A stretch of 64,000 nt of DNA from Litsea cubeba (taxonomy: Eukaryota > Streptophyta > Magnoliopsida > Laurales > Lauraceae). The position numbers were made by a program, and so were the translations under genes. Location: the NCBI GenBank assembly GCA_012931725.1, contig CM022951.1, positions 32,177,599-32,241,598 of the forward strand, given 5' to 3'. The notes beneath the pieces are model-generated. The model saw nothing but the letters and a program-made list of their open reading frames with translations, searched no databases and was not told the origin of the DNA. Shown piece by piece: positions 33,370-44,738 of this stretch; the first letter of the stretch is position 1; each line of letters starts with the position of its first letter.

Positions 33370-35990
33370 TCTGGGATGTATATAGGTCTAACTCATAAGT
33401 TCATAAACCCAATGCAAGGACCCAACCCCAAAAAATTTTGATTGGTTAAATTTTTATAAGAAATTGACATGAATTTTCTACAATTTTAGGAATTAATTTA
33501 AAATTTTTAAAGGATCAATGTTTCTTGATAAAGAAAATATATTTGGCTAATACAATTTTGAATTTAATGATTCTAATAATTTATATTGGCGTAATCCGAA
33601 AATTTTAAAAAATAAACGGGTTGGATGGGTAAGTTAATGGGAGATTATTAAAAATGAATTATGGGCTATTGGCATTGGCACATAAAAAGTTAAGACAAAG
33701 CCATAAATAGGTATACAAAGACAAATGAGTGGTCAAAATTCACTTTGACCATCGAATGATCAAACCAAGCACTGAAAAGTACAAAGAAGAGAAACTCAAA
33801 TGATGTTGAGACATTTCCAAGATCAAAGAAGAAAAATCAAGTGAATCAGACACCATTTGAAGCGAAAACTGTGCAAACAATGCACATATTGGTGGGGCCC
33901 ACTTTCAGATATTCAAGCAATTCAAGGCCTCCAAATTCCAACTCTAGATCATCAAGGAACATATGGAGAACATTCTCTCAAAATTTTGGAGCAAATGGAG
34001 CTAAAAGGAGGAAGATACAAGCAACCCGGCCCAAACTAAAGGGAGCCACGACCCCCCTTGGCAGTAAAGTCAATTTTTGCAACCGCAAGGGTATTTTGCA
34101 ACCCTTAATCATTTTCTCACTTCAAATGGGTTCGACAGGATGTCAAGTCATCATGACACTTGTCTCAATCACTAAGTGACACGTAGCACTCGAATTCAAC
34201 CCAATCAAATCCTCAAAAATGCCAAAACTGCATGACACATGTCACAAATCAGAAATTGACACATGGCACCTACATGGACCACTCCTCCAAGACCCCCTCA
34301 AGATTCTCAGCCACTACATGGCAATTGGAGGCAGTTATGCCACGATCCACATCATGCGGTCACATGGAAAGCTCCCACGACACCCCCATGACAGAATGGC
34401 CGACTGCCGCGAACCCCCAGATAGGCCCTGCGACCTTACCTTCCAAAACTGCCTATTTAGTGGAGAAAGTCGAGGAAATCATGGGGAAATGTGGCCAAAC
34501 CACCCCTAAGCCATCCAAGCCTATAAATAAGCCCTCTTAATCAGGAAAATTGTCAAAAAGTTGATCGAAAAATTGGTGGAAATTCTGATCATTTGAAAAG
34601 AAAAACAAGAAGAAAGAGAAGGTTACTTGAGCAAGGAGAAGAAGAAACTCCACAACAGCTCTACCTCAGCTCTCGCACAACCTTAAAGGTGCTTAGAACC
34701 TCTGGAGCATCCCTCCGGAGGGGATTTCAATTTCATAAATTCAATTACATTCCTTTCTTTTCCTTTAATTTCTGAGTTCTTTGTCTAAATAGGGACCATG
34801 CAACTCCGGATCAAAACCCCATCATGCAAAGTTTTCTTAACCATGCTAAGAAACATAAAAATGGCCCAAGTGATGTGATGAAAAGGGTTGCGGTCGGACC
34901 AAAACTCAAACTACCCACGAGGATGCCAACTTTGAATGTTAAACCCGAGATTGACATCGAAAGTGGAAAATACAAGGAATTGAATTCCTATGTACCCAAT
35001 GGTATCTGAGGGCTAAATCTGGCAGTTCAGTCGTTTCTTCCACGATTTTGTAGGATTTTCTATTATGTATTATAAATTCAGAGCAAATGTAAATCTTAGG
35101 CTATCAAAGGATACACAAAGGAATCATGTGTTCTATAAATGACTTGTCGCCTACACGTCTGAACATTGAATCCCACAACCACCTGTAAAATTCAAATTTT
35201 GTACTTAAAAATTGAGGAACATTTTCTTTTTGTAAATGCTTTCCTTTTCTACGATGGCATTTTTCATGTCGTCACTGAAAAAATGGAGAATATGGGCCTA
35301 GTAATTTGGGGCTTGTTTGGGTAGGGTGACCATATTTGTATAGTAATGGGCTTGATTTGTAGCTAATAAGGGCCCATTTAGAATCCTAACTTATGATCCT
35401 CATGGGAACTAAGTGCTTCAGTTGAGTGTGGCCCTTAATTAAGGAAAAATAACACCAAATAACCCAAAAAAGGGTCACACAAAAAAGACCTCTGTTGCAA
35501 AGTGCCGCATGATCCCTTCCTCCTCTCTCTTGTGCACGCACCTATTCGACCCTCATCCCTCTCATCCACTATCTCCCTCCCATTTGGCATTCTCTCTCTC
35601 TCTCTCTTATTTTCATCCATGTCTTTCTCTTTTTCATCTCCTTTTCTTCTTTTTTCCCATGATTCTTGGCAAGATCTAGAAGAAGACTAGAAAGCAAGGA
35701 TCAACTAGGGTTTGGCGGGCTCTGATACATAGTGCAAATCAACAAGGGGAGAAAGAAACCGTCACAAATGTATCAAAGGCAAGTATGAAATATGGATTAA
35801 TGAATTATACATGTTCCTCCCATTTTTTTCTATTAAAACTACCTCGTGGATCCCTAATCTCAAACATTAAATCTGGATTAGTGATTCATACATGTTTCTC
35901 CCAATTGTTTCTATTAAATCTACTTCGTGGAACCCTAATCTCAAATTTTAGTTGTTAGGGTAGATAGAACAGGTTCTAAAATCTTCTTTG
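33370..35990 (+). repeat. Unclassified dispersed repeat, copy A, interrupted
   Basis: Two blocks, 33370-33666 and 35291-35990, are together colinear with the reverse complement of 44738-45560. Landmarks: GATTGGTTAAATTTTTAT, TAGGAATTAATTTAAAAT, GGGTGACCATAT and TTTTAGTTGTTAGGGTA. Coding capacity is absent. It could be an LTR or non-autonomous transposon; termini are not clear. Confidence 0.65.
33667..35290. mobile_element. Unclassified 1.6-kb insertion inside repeat copy A
   Basis: Copy B of the host repeat lacks this segment. TATGGGC flanks both sides (33660-33666 and 35291-35297), which fits a 7-bp target duplication. The insert has no terminal inverted repeat, no poly(A) and no TG...CA ends that I can see. 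Open stretches inside it (up to 112 codons) match no known domain. Confidence 0.55.
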
Positions 35991-36726
35991 GATGATGGAA
36001 AGGGTCTAGAAATTTCTCAACTAATTGTAAAAAAAGGGAGATGTTGCAGGACGAACCCCATGGGAACCCATTCCATGGTGCTTTGGTTCCCCTACCATCA
36101 TGTGGAGTGGGATTTGAGAATTTTAGGGCCTTGCGTATTAGGATTATTGACTTTTTACTGTTGATCCCTCTTTGTTTCCTTCTGAATCAATGATATACAA
36201 CCCTTATCCTAACCCTAGCGAGCATTGTTCAAAATAACAACCACTACACTACGTAGTGGCCACATTATCGGTAATAGCGGCTGAGGCCGCTGCGCTATTT
36301 TGAAAATAGCAATGCTACGGTCTAAGACCTAGCAGAGCCAATCAGTTTTAATTAAAAACTTGGTTTTCCCTATTTCTTCTCCTCACGAACCTTTCCGAAA
36401 GTTGTATCTATCCTTATATAGTTCCAAAGAACTATAAAGCATAAGAATGGCTGCTACACAAAATTTGACTTCTTTTGACCACTTAAAATTCGCACCACTA
36501 CACCACTACGTATCGCCTACGACTTAGCATTTTGGCCACTAGCCGCTACGCTCGTGCACAACTGCTATTTTGATCTTTGGATTTATATATTAACCATCTG
36601 CAAAATTTAACCGAAGGATAAAAGGAGTTCCAAATCAAGAAAAATAAATGAGATTATGCTGAAATAGGGCAGGCTGTGCAATCCATAGTGAATTTCTCCA
36701 TTGGCCGCAAGCCATGAGGTTATGTT
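35991..36726. other. Intron sequence including a palindrome-rich segment
   Basis: From about 36228 to 36580 GC-rich inverted motifs recur (ACTACGTAGTGG, GCGGCTGAGGCCGCTGCGC, CTATTTTGAAAATAG and, inverted at the far end, AGCCGCTACGCTCG and CAAAATAGCAG in reverse), suggesting a small foldback or MITE-like element. The remainder shows nothing. Confidence 0.45.
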
Positions 36727-37017
36727 TGACAATCTCACGATCGAAAAGAGTTTTGAATACTCTTGAGAATATATTATTCTGTGTGTCTCTCTTGGAGAAC
36801 CACTACATGTATATATAGGAATTACAAGCCTTAATCAAGGCAATTTACAAAGTAAATTAGCTAATCACTAAACTAAGTTAGGAAAGCAATCAATTTAATA
36901 TTTACAGCATAATCAATCAATGACTCAATCAAATCCAAATCAAATCAACGTGATATATGTAAGCTTGTTGGACTGATGGGCCTTGGGCCCCTTCATGGGT
37001 CGTGGGCCATCTTAACA
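36727..37017 (-). repeat. Copia 2 3' LTR
   Basis: Plus strand TGACAATCTCACG ... GCCATCTTAACA, 291 bp. Next to it at 37018-37024 is the polypurine tract, CCCCCCT on the plus strand. Confidence 0.94.
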
Positions 37018-37024
37018 CCCCCCC

Positions 37025-40000
37025 TCAAATTGATGCGGGAGAATCAACGAGCAGCAATTTGCCAACCAAGAATTGATGGCGAGGTCTGGGAAGACCTTTA
37101 GTAAGAATATCAGCAATTTGAAACTCAGTGGAGACATGAGGAAGGCTGATGACATCACGTTTAAACTCATCCCGTATGAAGTGACAATCAACCTCGATGT
37201 GTTTAGTACGTTCATGAAAAATAGGATTCTCAGTAATCCGAATGGCACTTGTATTGTCTGCATAGAGGGGAGTAGCTCCTTCAGCAGGAAATCCAATGTC
37301 AGAGAGCAGACCACGGAGCCAAAGTATTTCTGAGCAGGCAGCGGACATAGCTCGGTACTCAGCCTCAGTAGAGGATTTAGAAACCTTTTCATGTTTCTTG
37401 CATTTCCAGGAAATGAGACTATCACCCAAGAACATGCACCATCCTGTGGTTGATCTGCGAGTATCCGGACAACCAGCCCAATCAGCATCGGAATAAGCTT
37501 TGAGAAAAAGAGGATTCTCTGATGGAAAAAACAACCCGCGAGTTGGTGTGCGAATAAGGTACCGAATGATGCGACGAACAGCAGCCAGATGAAGATGACG
37601 AGGAGTAGTCATGAACTGACTCATGAGATTGACCGCAAATGAGATATCAGGACGCGTGATCGTGAGGTAGATCAAGCTACCCACTAACTGGCGATATGCG
37701 GTAGGATCCGGAAGAAGGTCACCCTCATCTTTACTGAGTTTAACATTTAGTTCGATCGGCGTATCGACTGGAGCTGAAGAAGTAAGCCCAGCCAATTCAA
37801 TAAGATCAACCGTATATTTGTGCTGACTGAGAACTATACCTTTAGGCGATTGATGAACTTCAAGGCCAAGGAAATAGTGTAAGGGGCCTAGATCCTTCAT
37901 TTGAAAAGTCTGATGAAGAGAAGCTTGGAGTGCCTGAATCATTTGTGCATTAGGACCAGTAATGACAATGTCATCAACATAGAGCAGAAGGACAGTAATG
38001 CCGGACGGATCATGATGTAAGAACATGGAAGGATCATACTGGCTGGGATGAAAATCCAAGTGCAGAAGGGCATCCTGAAATTTCTCAAACCATGCACGAG
38101 GAGCTTGCTTCAGACCATAGAGGGAGCGACGGAGCTTAGCAACCATACCCTTCCCAGAAGAGGACCCCGGAGGCAGACGCATATAAACGTCTTCTTTGAG
38201 ATCACCATGAAGAAACGCATTTTTGACATCCATTTGATAGAGAGGCCAAGACTGAGATGCAGCAACAGCAAGAATTATGCGAACGGTGGTCATCTTGGCA
38301 ACCGGAGCAAAAGTCTCATCATAATCAATGCCATATTCCTGCCGATTCCCGAGAGCGACAAGACGGGCCTTATATCGATCTAAAGATCCATCAGATTTTA
38401 ACTTGAGAGAAAATACCCACTTACAGCCAATAGGTTTGACACCCACAGGAGATGGGACAATATCCCACGTATGATTTTGCGCTAACGCCTCCAATTCTTC
38501 TTGCATAGCCTTGTTCCAACATGGGTCCTGCACAGCCTGAGAATAGGATTGGGGAATGGAAGAGGAAGATAAAGTGGCCATTAAGGAAGTATGGGAGAAC
38601 CCATAACGGGATGGTGGTACTGAAATCCGAGTGGAGCGACGCAATGAAGGATGGCCAGATGGAGCAACTGCTGGTCTTGGATCAGATGCCGGAGGAAGAG
38701 CAGGAGGGGGATCCCTGGTAGGCGCTGTGCTGTTCCGTCTGTGATACACAAAATTGGGATTAAAACGAACAACTGACGTGTCGTCAGAAAAACCAGGTAA
38801 GGACACAAAAGAGAAGTCAGGAGGATCAATGTGTTTTTGAAAAAAATACTGATGTTCAAAGAAAACGACATTCCTAGAGGTACGGACACGACGAATGTGA
38901 GGATCATAACAAAGGAACCCTTTCTGGAAGGGTGCATAACCTAAAAACACACACTGAGCTGATTGTGCTGTGAGTTTTGTCCTCTCAGAAGGAGGCAAGT
39001 GCACAAAACAAGTGGAGCCAAAAACATGAAGATCCGCATAGGATGGATCGGTTTGGTACAAACGGTAATATGGGCTTTGATTCTCAATGGAGGGTGATGG
39101 CATGCGATTGATAAGATGAGCGGCTGTAGCCAGTGCCTCAACCCAAAAACGAGTAGGAACGGAGGACTCCAGAAGAAGGGAACGCGTGACATCAAGGAGA
39201 TGTCGATTTTTCCTTTCAGCGATCCCATTTTGCTGGGGAGTATAAGGACAAGATTTTTGAGAAATAATGCCTTTTTGTTGCAAAAACTGTTGAAAATCAG
39301 AAGACATGTATTCCCCGCCAGAATCAGATCGTAAGATTTTAATGCAGGTGGAAAATTGATTTTCAACATAAGCCAAGAAAATTTTAAAAACAAAGAAAAC
39401 ATCAGATTTTGAATGGAGAAAGTAGACCCATGTAAACCGACTGAAGTCATCAATGAAAGTCACAAAATATTTGTAGTGGGCATGGGAAAGAGCTGGAGCA
39501 ATCCCCCATACATCACTATGAACTAAATCAAAGCACTTAGAGGTGTGTGAAGTGGAATGAGGAAACGGAAGAGTTTTGCTCTTCCCCATTTTACAAGTAG
39601 CACAGTCAAAAGGCACACAAGAAGAGAGACCAGGAGATTTATTTAATAAACCAGAATTTAACATAAGAGAGAAAGTCTTTGAATTTGGATGTCCTAGACG
39701 ATTATGCCACAATTGGCAATTATCTCTAAGAGAAAAACAAAATACATTATTGTCAAAAAGATTCCTAGAATTGTGAAAAAGATCCAGTGGAAACAAGCGC
39801 CCGCACTTAGGTCCCCTCGCGATCTCCTTCCCGGACATCTGGTCCTGCACAACACAACCAGAAGAAGAGAAAGAGACATTGCAATTATTTTCAACAAGTT
39901 GTCCTACGGACAATAAGTTGGAAGTTAAATTAGGGCAAAGGTAAACATTTCTCAATGGAATGGGACCAGGGATATCACCAACAGCAGTAATGGGAACATG

Positions 40001-40252
40001 TTCACCGGCAGCAGTTTGAATTTGAAGAGGACCATTGTAACTTGTCATAGTGGAGAAGGGGGTGGTGGAATTTGTCATATGATTAGATGCCCCAGAATCA
40101 ATGAACCAAGTAGAAGATGAAGGTGACTTACCTGAGAGACTAAAAGCAGATAGGGCATTGATAATCATTTGTTGAACTATTTCAGGAGTGAGAGATGAGG
40201 AGGGCCCAGGCTGTGAGACAGATGAAGGAGCAGGCATAACTGAGGAAGCCAC
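37025..40252 (-). CDS. Copia 2 pol: protease, integrase, RT, RNase H (intact frame)
   Basis: 1,075 codons from the first Met after the gag stop; the frame is actually continuous with gag upstream. Order: protease WFIDSGASNHMT (about residue 50), LWHNRLGHP, integrase HSDVWG, SDSGGEY and QQNGIAERKN, RT CKWVFSLKLKSDG, NAFLHGDL, YGLKQAPRAW and LLLLYVDDIVITG (near 759), RNase H YSDADWAGC, SSTEAEYRAM and HERTKHIEVDCHFIR, ending IADILTKGLPRPRHQF. All catalytic motifs are present. It served as the reference for locating breaks in copia 1. Confidence 0.95.
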   Translation of the reverse strand: MASSVMPAPSSVSQPGPSSSLTPEIVQQMIINALSAFSLSGKSPSSSTWFIDSGASNHMTNSTTPFSTMTSYNGPLQIQTAAGEHVPITAVGDIPGPIPLRNVYLCPNLTSNLLSVGQLVENNCNVSFSSSGCVVQDQMSGKEIARGPKCGRLFPLDLFHNSRNLFDNNVFCFSLRDNCQLWHNRLGHPNSKTFSLMLNSGLLNKSPGLSSCVPFDCATCKMGKSKTLPFPHSTSHTSKCFDLVHSDVWGIAPALSHAHYKYFVTFIDDFSRFTWVYFLHSKSDVFFVFKIFLAYVENQFSTCIKILRSDSGGEYMSSDFQQFLQQKGIISQKSCPYTPQQNGIAERKNRHLLDVTRSLLLESSVPTRFWVEALATAAHLINRMPSPSIENQSPYYRLYQTDPSYADLHVFGSTCFVHLPPSERTKLTAQSAQCVFLGYAPFQKGFLCYDPHIRRVRTSRNVVFFEHQYFFQKHIDPPDFSFVSLPGFSDDTSVVRFNPNFVYHRRNSTAPTRDPPPALPPASDPRPAVAPSGHPSLRRSTRISVPPSRYGFSHTSLMATLSSSSIPQSYSQAVQDPCWNKAMQEELEALAQNHTWDIVPSPVGVKPIGCKWVFSLKLKSDGSLDRYKARLVALGNRQEYGIDYDETFAPVAKMTTVRIILAVAASQSWPLYQMDVKNAFLHGDLKEDVYMRLPPGSSSGKGMVAKLRRSLYGLKQAPRAWFEKFQDALLHLDFHPSQYDPSMFLHHDPSGITVLLLYVDDIVITGPNAQMIQALQASLHQTFQMKDLGPLHYFLGLEVHQSPKGIVLSQHKYTVDLIELAGLTSSAPVDTPIELNVKLSKDEGDLLPDPTAYRQLVGSLIYLTITRPDISFAVNLMSQFMTTPRHLHLAAVRRIIRYLIRTPTRGLFFPSENPLFLKAYSDADWAGCPDTRRSTTGWCMFLGDSLISWKCKKHEKVSKSSTEAEYRAMSAACSEILWLRGLLSDIGFPAEGATPLYADNTSAIRITENPIFHERTKHIEVDCHFIRDEFKRDVISLPHVSTEFQIADILTKGLPRPRHQFLVGKLLLVDSPASI

Positions 40253-40429
40253 ATATGCGTGTGGAGTCGGAGACTGTGAAGTCTGATACTGCTGAGGCGG
40301 ATACTGTGGAGTCTGAGACTGTGTTGACGGACGTGGTGGACGACGGCGACATTCAGAGATGATATGTCCCGACCGTTTACAGTAACTGCAGACTTTCTGT
40401 TTACACTGAGAGGCAAGGTGCCCAAATTT

Positions 40430-41143
40430 CTAACAGCTGTAGCATTGGGTTTTGCTCAAGTCTCGAGGCGGAGGCTGAGAAGTTTTATTGGCCGAGAACG
40501 CGACTGAATAGGTATCAGTCTTCTGTTGAGCAATATGAGCCGAGGTCATAAGACGCTGTTCTTCGCGTAAGAGCTCATTCAAGCAGACATCTAATGAAGG
40601 TAGTGGCGTCCGATTCATCAGAGCAGACCGGACACTTTCAAATTCATTCCGTAGTTTCATCAAAAACTGATCTCGCTGACTAGAGGCCTGAAGATCTTGA
40701 ATAACAGTCAATACATTGTCATCCACATCCGCATACTTAATACTATCGTATTCCGACCAGAGTGTACGGAAACCGGAATAGTAGTCTTGTATGGACAAAT
40801 TTCCTTGTGTATATTCAGCAATTGCATATTCAAGATGGAATTGTCTGGCAGAGTTATCTTGATGGTATATTTTCTTCAAATACCCCCACATAGCTTTCGA
40901 AGTGGGGTAAGGCTTGAGATTCATTATCAGATGAGGCTCAACGGATCCCAGAATCCAGGATTTGATTTTGGCATCTTTAGTATACCAAGAGGAGATTTTC
41001 TTCTCATCCTCAGTTGGTTTAGGGTCCGTGCCAGAAACAAAACCCCATAATTCCTTTGCTTCGAGATATGTTTGAAATTGGAAAGACCAGGCAGGATAAT
41101 TCTTTCCAGTAAATTTGATCAAAGTGATCTCAGATTTGTCCAT
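40430..41143 (-). CDS. Copia 2 gag, ends at TAG inside the zinc knuckle
   Basis: 237 codons from MDKSEITLIKFTGKNYPAW. The frame stops after CYSC at TAG, where copia 1 has CAG (Gln) in CYSCQKFGHLASQC. So the stop is a C-to-T change within the first CCHC knuckle, and the same frame stays open afterwards through the second knuckle into pol. Gag domain landmarks: FQFQTYLEAKELWGF, WILGSVEPHLI and LSIQDYYSGFRTLW. Confidence 0.93.
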   Translation of the reverse strand: MDKSEITLIKFTGKNYPAWSFQFQTYLEAKELWGFVSGTDPKPTEDEKKISSWYTKDAKIKSWILGSVEPHLIMNLKPYPTSKAMWGYLKKIYHQDNSARQFHLEYAIAEYTQGNLSIQDYYSGFRTLWSEYDSIKYADVDDNVLTVIQDLQASSQRDQFLMKLRNEFESVRSALMNRTPLPSLDVCLNELLREEQRLMTSAHIAQQKTDTYSVAFSANKTSQPPPRDLSKTQCYSC

Positions 41144-41766
41144 CCCAACTGTATATTGTGAAACAGTGAAATAACAAGTGATAAACTCAGCAAAGTAGCT
41201 GAACTTTAGTATTGTGAGTGCTGGAGAAGGTACTGGACAGAGCCAAACACCAAAAAAAAAAACTCAGGCCAAACAGAGAACAAAACAGAATAAAAAAAAA
41301 GCCCCTGACGTCCTTGATTTTGACCAAAAAAACCTTACGTGGGACCCACAGATGATCCTAGACACTGATCAGGATCTTGATCTGTGTAGACACACAATTT
41401 TCGCTCAGATTGGAAGAAGTTTGAACTCAATCTGCTGAAGATCAAAAAATCTGTACGGTCTTGATCAAAACTTCTGCCAGTTTTGAGAAATCACAAGAAT
41501 GATCAAAAAAATACCTTACAGTGTCGAAAAAAATCTGAAAAAATCACCAAAATACTGAGAAGACTTGGGCGATCTTGACTGGAAGGATCCTTGATGATGC
41601 TGTGATGATCGCAGGTGGGCCACAGTTGATCTGAGCCTATCGCAGGAACAGGATGGATGCCGATCTCTTGAAAACAGATCCTCTATCTGTTTTTTTTCTT
41701 CAAGAGAGAAGGATTTCTCTCTGATTGATTCCTTGAATGAATTTTAATGCTGAAGATTAGAACCAC

Positions 41767-41778
41767 GCTCTGATACCA
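41767..41778 (-). other. Copia 2 primer-binding site (initiator tRNA-Met)
   Basis: In element orientation TGGTATCAGAGC directly after the 5' LTR. Confidence 0.92.
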
Positions 41779-42070
41779 TGACAATCTCACGATCGAAAAG
41801 AGTTTTGAATACTCTTGAGAATATATTATTCTGTGTGTCTCTCTTGGAGAACCAGCACATGTATATATAGGATTACAAGCCTTTAATCAAGGCAATTTAC
41901 AAAGTAAAATTAGCTAATCACTAAGCTAAGTTAGGAAAGCAATCAATCTAATATTTACAGCATAATCAATCAATGACTCAATCAAATCCAAAACAAATCA
42001 TCGTGATATATGCAAGCTTGATGGACTGATGGGCCTTGGGCCCCTTCATGGGTCGAGGGCCATCTTAACA
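41779..42070 (-). repeat. Copia 2 5' LTR
   Basis: 292 bp, same termini as 36727-37017. A TATATATA promoter-like box in element orientation is near 41865. Confidence 0.94.
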
Positions 42071-42075
42071 ATGTT

Positions 42076-43984
42076 CTATGGTCGTTTAGGCCTAATTTCA
42101 TGTTTAAGTTAGTTTTGGGGAATCCTAGTGTATTTGGTCATTAGGGTTTTTGCACTATATTGCTAATCCAAATTATACTTAATGATTTGATGATTTAATT
42201 CCTTTGTATTGTTGTATTTCAAACTTGCCCTCTGCCTTGTAGATGATCTTAGAGCTCAATCAATTCTTGTTCAATGTTCAACATGTGAGAATCCTTTATG
42301 ACATTCGCACTTGCTCCCCATACTGATTCAAATCAAGGATAGATATTTCTACAGCTTTTTAGTTTACTTGTGTAAACCCTTTATTGATGTGTCCAATTTA
42401 GAACCATTTGTTACATTAAATTTTATTTTATTTTTTTTACAGAAAAGCCCCCCCGTGTTTTGATTTCTGTTTTCCATACAAAAAGTAATTATATGGTCCG
42501 ATGTTTTGTTTTTGACTGATTTACACTTGAAGTACTCAAATGACTTATCGCTTGAGTTAAAAGATAGAAAAACAATTTTACCCCTTACACTTAAAGGACC
42601 TAAAACCAAAGGCTTGGATCATTTGAATGGCTAGACGATCCAAGCTTTTTGATCGTCATGCCTCCGTTGGTCATCATGCATCTAGGTAGGCCCTACTAAA
42701 AGTAACTTGAGTTAGTGAAATTCACTCAGATTAAATGAAGGGTATTTCTTCATTTGCCCATGAAAACTAACAGTCATGTGTTACAACACAAATCAAGGGC
42801 TTTTTTGTAAAAATAGAAAAGAAAAAAAGGGAGGGGGCACCTTTTTGAGGTTGTCTGAAATAGCCTTTTTTGTAAAAACCTCTAAATAACTCCTTTCTGG
42901 ATGTAATGACTGGAAATCCTACATAATCATCATAGCTCAGCACCACTAGGATTGTAACCTTTCATATGATGGAACGCTTTTAGTTAATCATTAATTCATA
43001 GCTGCAGTTTAATTTTGGGTGATGATGATCATTGAGGTGCTAATTTCAAATAGTTGGGACAAGGTTTGGCTAAGGATACATTGGAATGGAGAAACAAAAT
43101 TCATGTAGCCGACCCCAACATAGTTGGGACAAGGTTTTGATGATAATGATGACGATGATGATCACATCATCAAGGTACTAATTTGAAATAAAGTGGTTAG
43201 GTGGTACCCTAATTCAGGACTATTTTGAGTGCCGCTTGTTTGAGACCAACGAGAAACAACCAGTCAGGTGTCCTATCCAACAGAGCTATAATAAAGTACT
43301 GGCCTTAGCTCATGTGGCTGCCACTTGGTGTTATTTACCTTGCACTTATCATTTTTATTCCTTTGTAGAATGTACTTTGCACAATTTATGCATAGTGTTG
43401 CAGTCTTGGAATTCTTTAAATCTTACCTGTCATTATTCAAATTGCATACATGTAACGGATACTATCGCATGTCTCTCTCTTGCAAAGTTCCTAAAATTTA
43501 ACTCCCTTGTTTTGGGGTATATTCAAGATCCTCGGGTAGGACCCAATCTGAATAAATTAGCATTGGAGGCTGAGTTTGTCTAACTTAAATTTAATTTTGA
43601 TTCTCTTATTTACTGAATTTAGACATTTATTAGTTGAAGAGTTATTTGTAATAAGACCTACCTTTGGCCAAGTTTATTTCATGATGGTTCATTAGTTGTT
43701 TGATAACTGATTATGTAACTTGCTTGGATTAAATAAAAGCTATAATACCCAGATACAGCATGGATACGGCAAGGACACTCCGTCGACAAGGCATGGACAA
43801 GGATTTTTAACATAAAAAGTGAAGTGTCAGATACAAAATGAAACTAGACATTGCCCATTTTGAAGTAGCCGTGCATCATATAATAAAAGTTTTTTTCTAA
43901 GAATTTCCTTATGCTTAGACTATTTTGTGAAATTGAATGTAAGTGTATTATTCTGCTGCATTTTTTTAAAGTGTTTAAATCGCA
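42076..43984. other. Unassigned intron sequence
   Basis: No coding signal recognised. The 115-codon open stretch at 43236-43583 on the plus strand has no known motif. The region contains one RTE tail fragment. Confidence 0.4.
43052..43173 (+). repeat. RTE-type LINE 3' fragment with (GAT)n tail and possible target duplication
   Basis: Encodes the last residues EWRNKIHVADPNIVGTRF and then a GATAATGATGACGATGATG tail. AGGTGCTAATTTCAAAT at 43035 and AGGTACTAATTTGAAAT at 43174 flank it and look like a slightly decayed target-site duplication. Confidence 0.65.
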
Positions 43985-44738
43985 CACTACGGATGATTAT
44001 ATCTATAGCTTGTGTCCCGAGAGCCGGATTCTAGGAATTCTGGGTTTTCGGGCGTGACAGAATGGTATCAGAGCATTAGGTTTCTTGGAAATTATAAAAA
44101 AAAATATATATCTAGGAACCTTTCAATACACGTGTGAGATTGGCAGACGATAAATGGGGCTTCGCTAACAATGAACTTGGAATTAAATGTTATTACCCTC
44201 TAAATGTTACTGATTTTGTATTAAGAAGAAAAAGAGGAATGACTGATAACAACTCCCAAGGATGTGAAGATCCCAACCCAACTGATGAGTTCAGATCCAA
44301 TGACGTCCAACAGATGTTCCAGCACTTTCCTTTCCATCCACATATCAGCAGCAATCACAGTTCTAAGCTCAATTCATGGATTACATGAAAATCGAGGACA
44401 CTCCTACTCCACCCGGGGATCAAGGCTAGCGTGAGGACAAGGGCCTTAAAAGGAGATTCAAAGAGATTGGCCCCACAGATTTCGAAGGTCCTATTGATCC
44501 AATATAGGCCAAAAAGTGGAAAACAAAATTGGGTAAAATGTTTGATGTTCTGGGATGCTCCGATCAGAAGAAAGTCAACTTAACATCCTTTTTGCTTCAA
44601 GGCGATATCAATCTATGGTGGAAGACAACTAATAGAACTTATGAAAGCACTGCAAAAGAAATTACTTGGAGTCTCTTTAAAAACAGGTTTGATGAGAAGT
44701 TCATCCCAGCCAATCTAAGGGATCAAAAGTTGGCAGAA
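43985..44738 (+). pseudogene. Ty3/gypsy fragment: LTR end, primer-binding site, start of gag
   Basis: An LTR-like end (...GGGCGTGACA) at about 44058 is followed by TGGTATCAGAGC at 44063-44074 as primer-binding site. Then gag in broken frames, best at 44529-44738: MFDVLGCSDQKKVNLTSFLL, WWKTTNRTYES and WSLFKNRFDEKFIP, paralleling the gag of the gypsy element at 18660-19661. It is cut off at 44738 by the start of repeat copy B. Confidence 0.8.

Larger units (their letters stand above)
36727..42070 (-). mobile_element. Ty1/copia element 2, full length, nearly intact
   Basis: 5,344 bp on the minus strand with ATGTT target duplications (36722-36726 and 42071-42075), LTRs of 291 and 292 bp, tRNA-Met primer-binding site, polypurine tract, and one gag-pol frame interrupted only by TAG at 40430-40432. 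Same family as copia 1. The LTRs differ at about nine or ten substitutions plus three single-base indels (about 3%), so it is older than copia 1, yet its reading frame is far better preserved. Confidence 0.96.
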
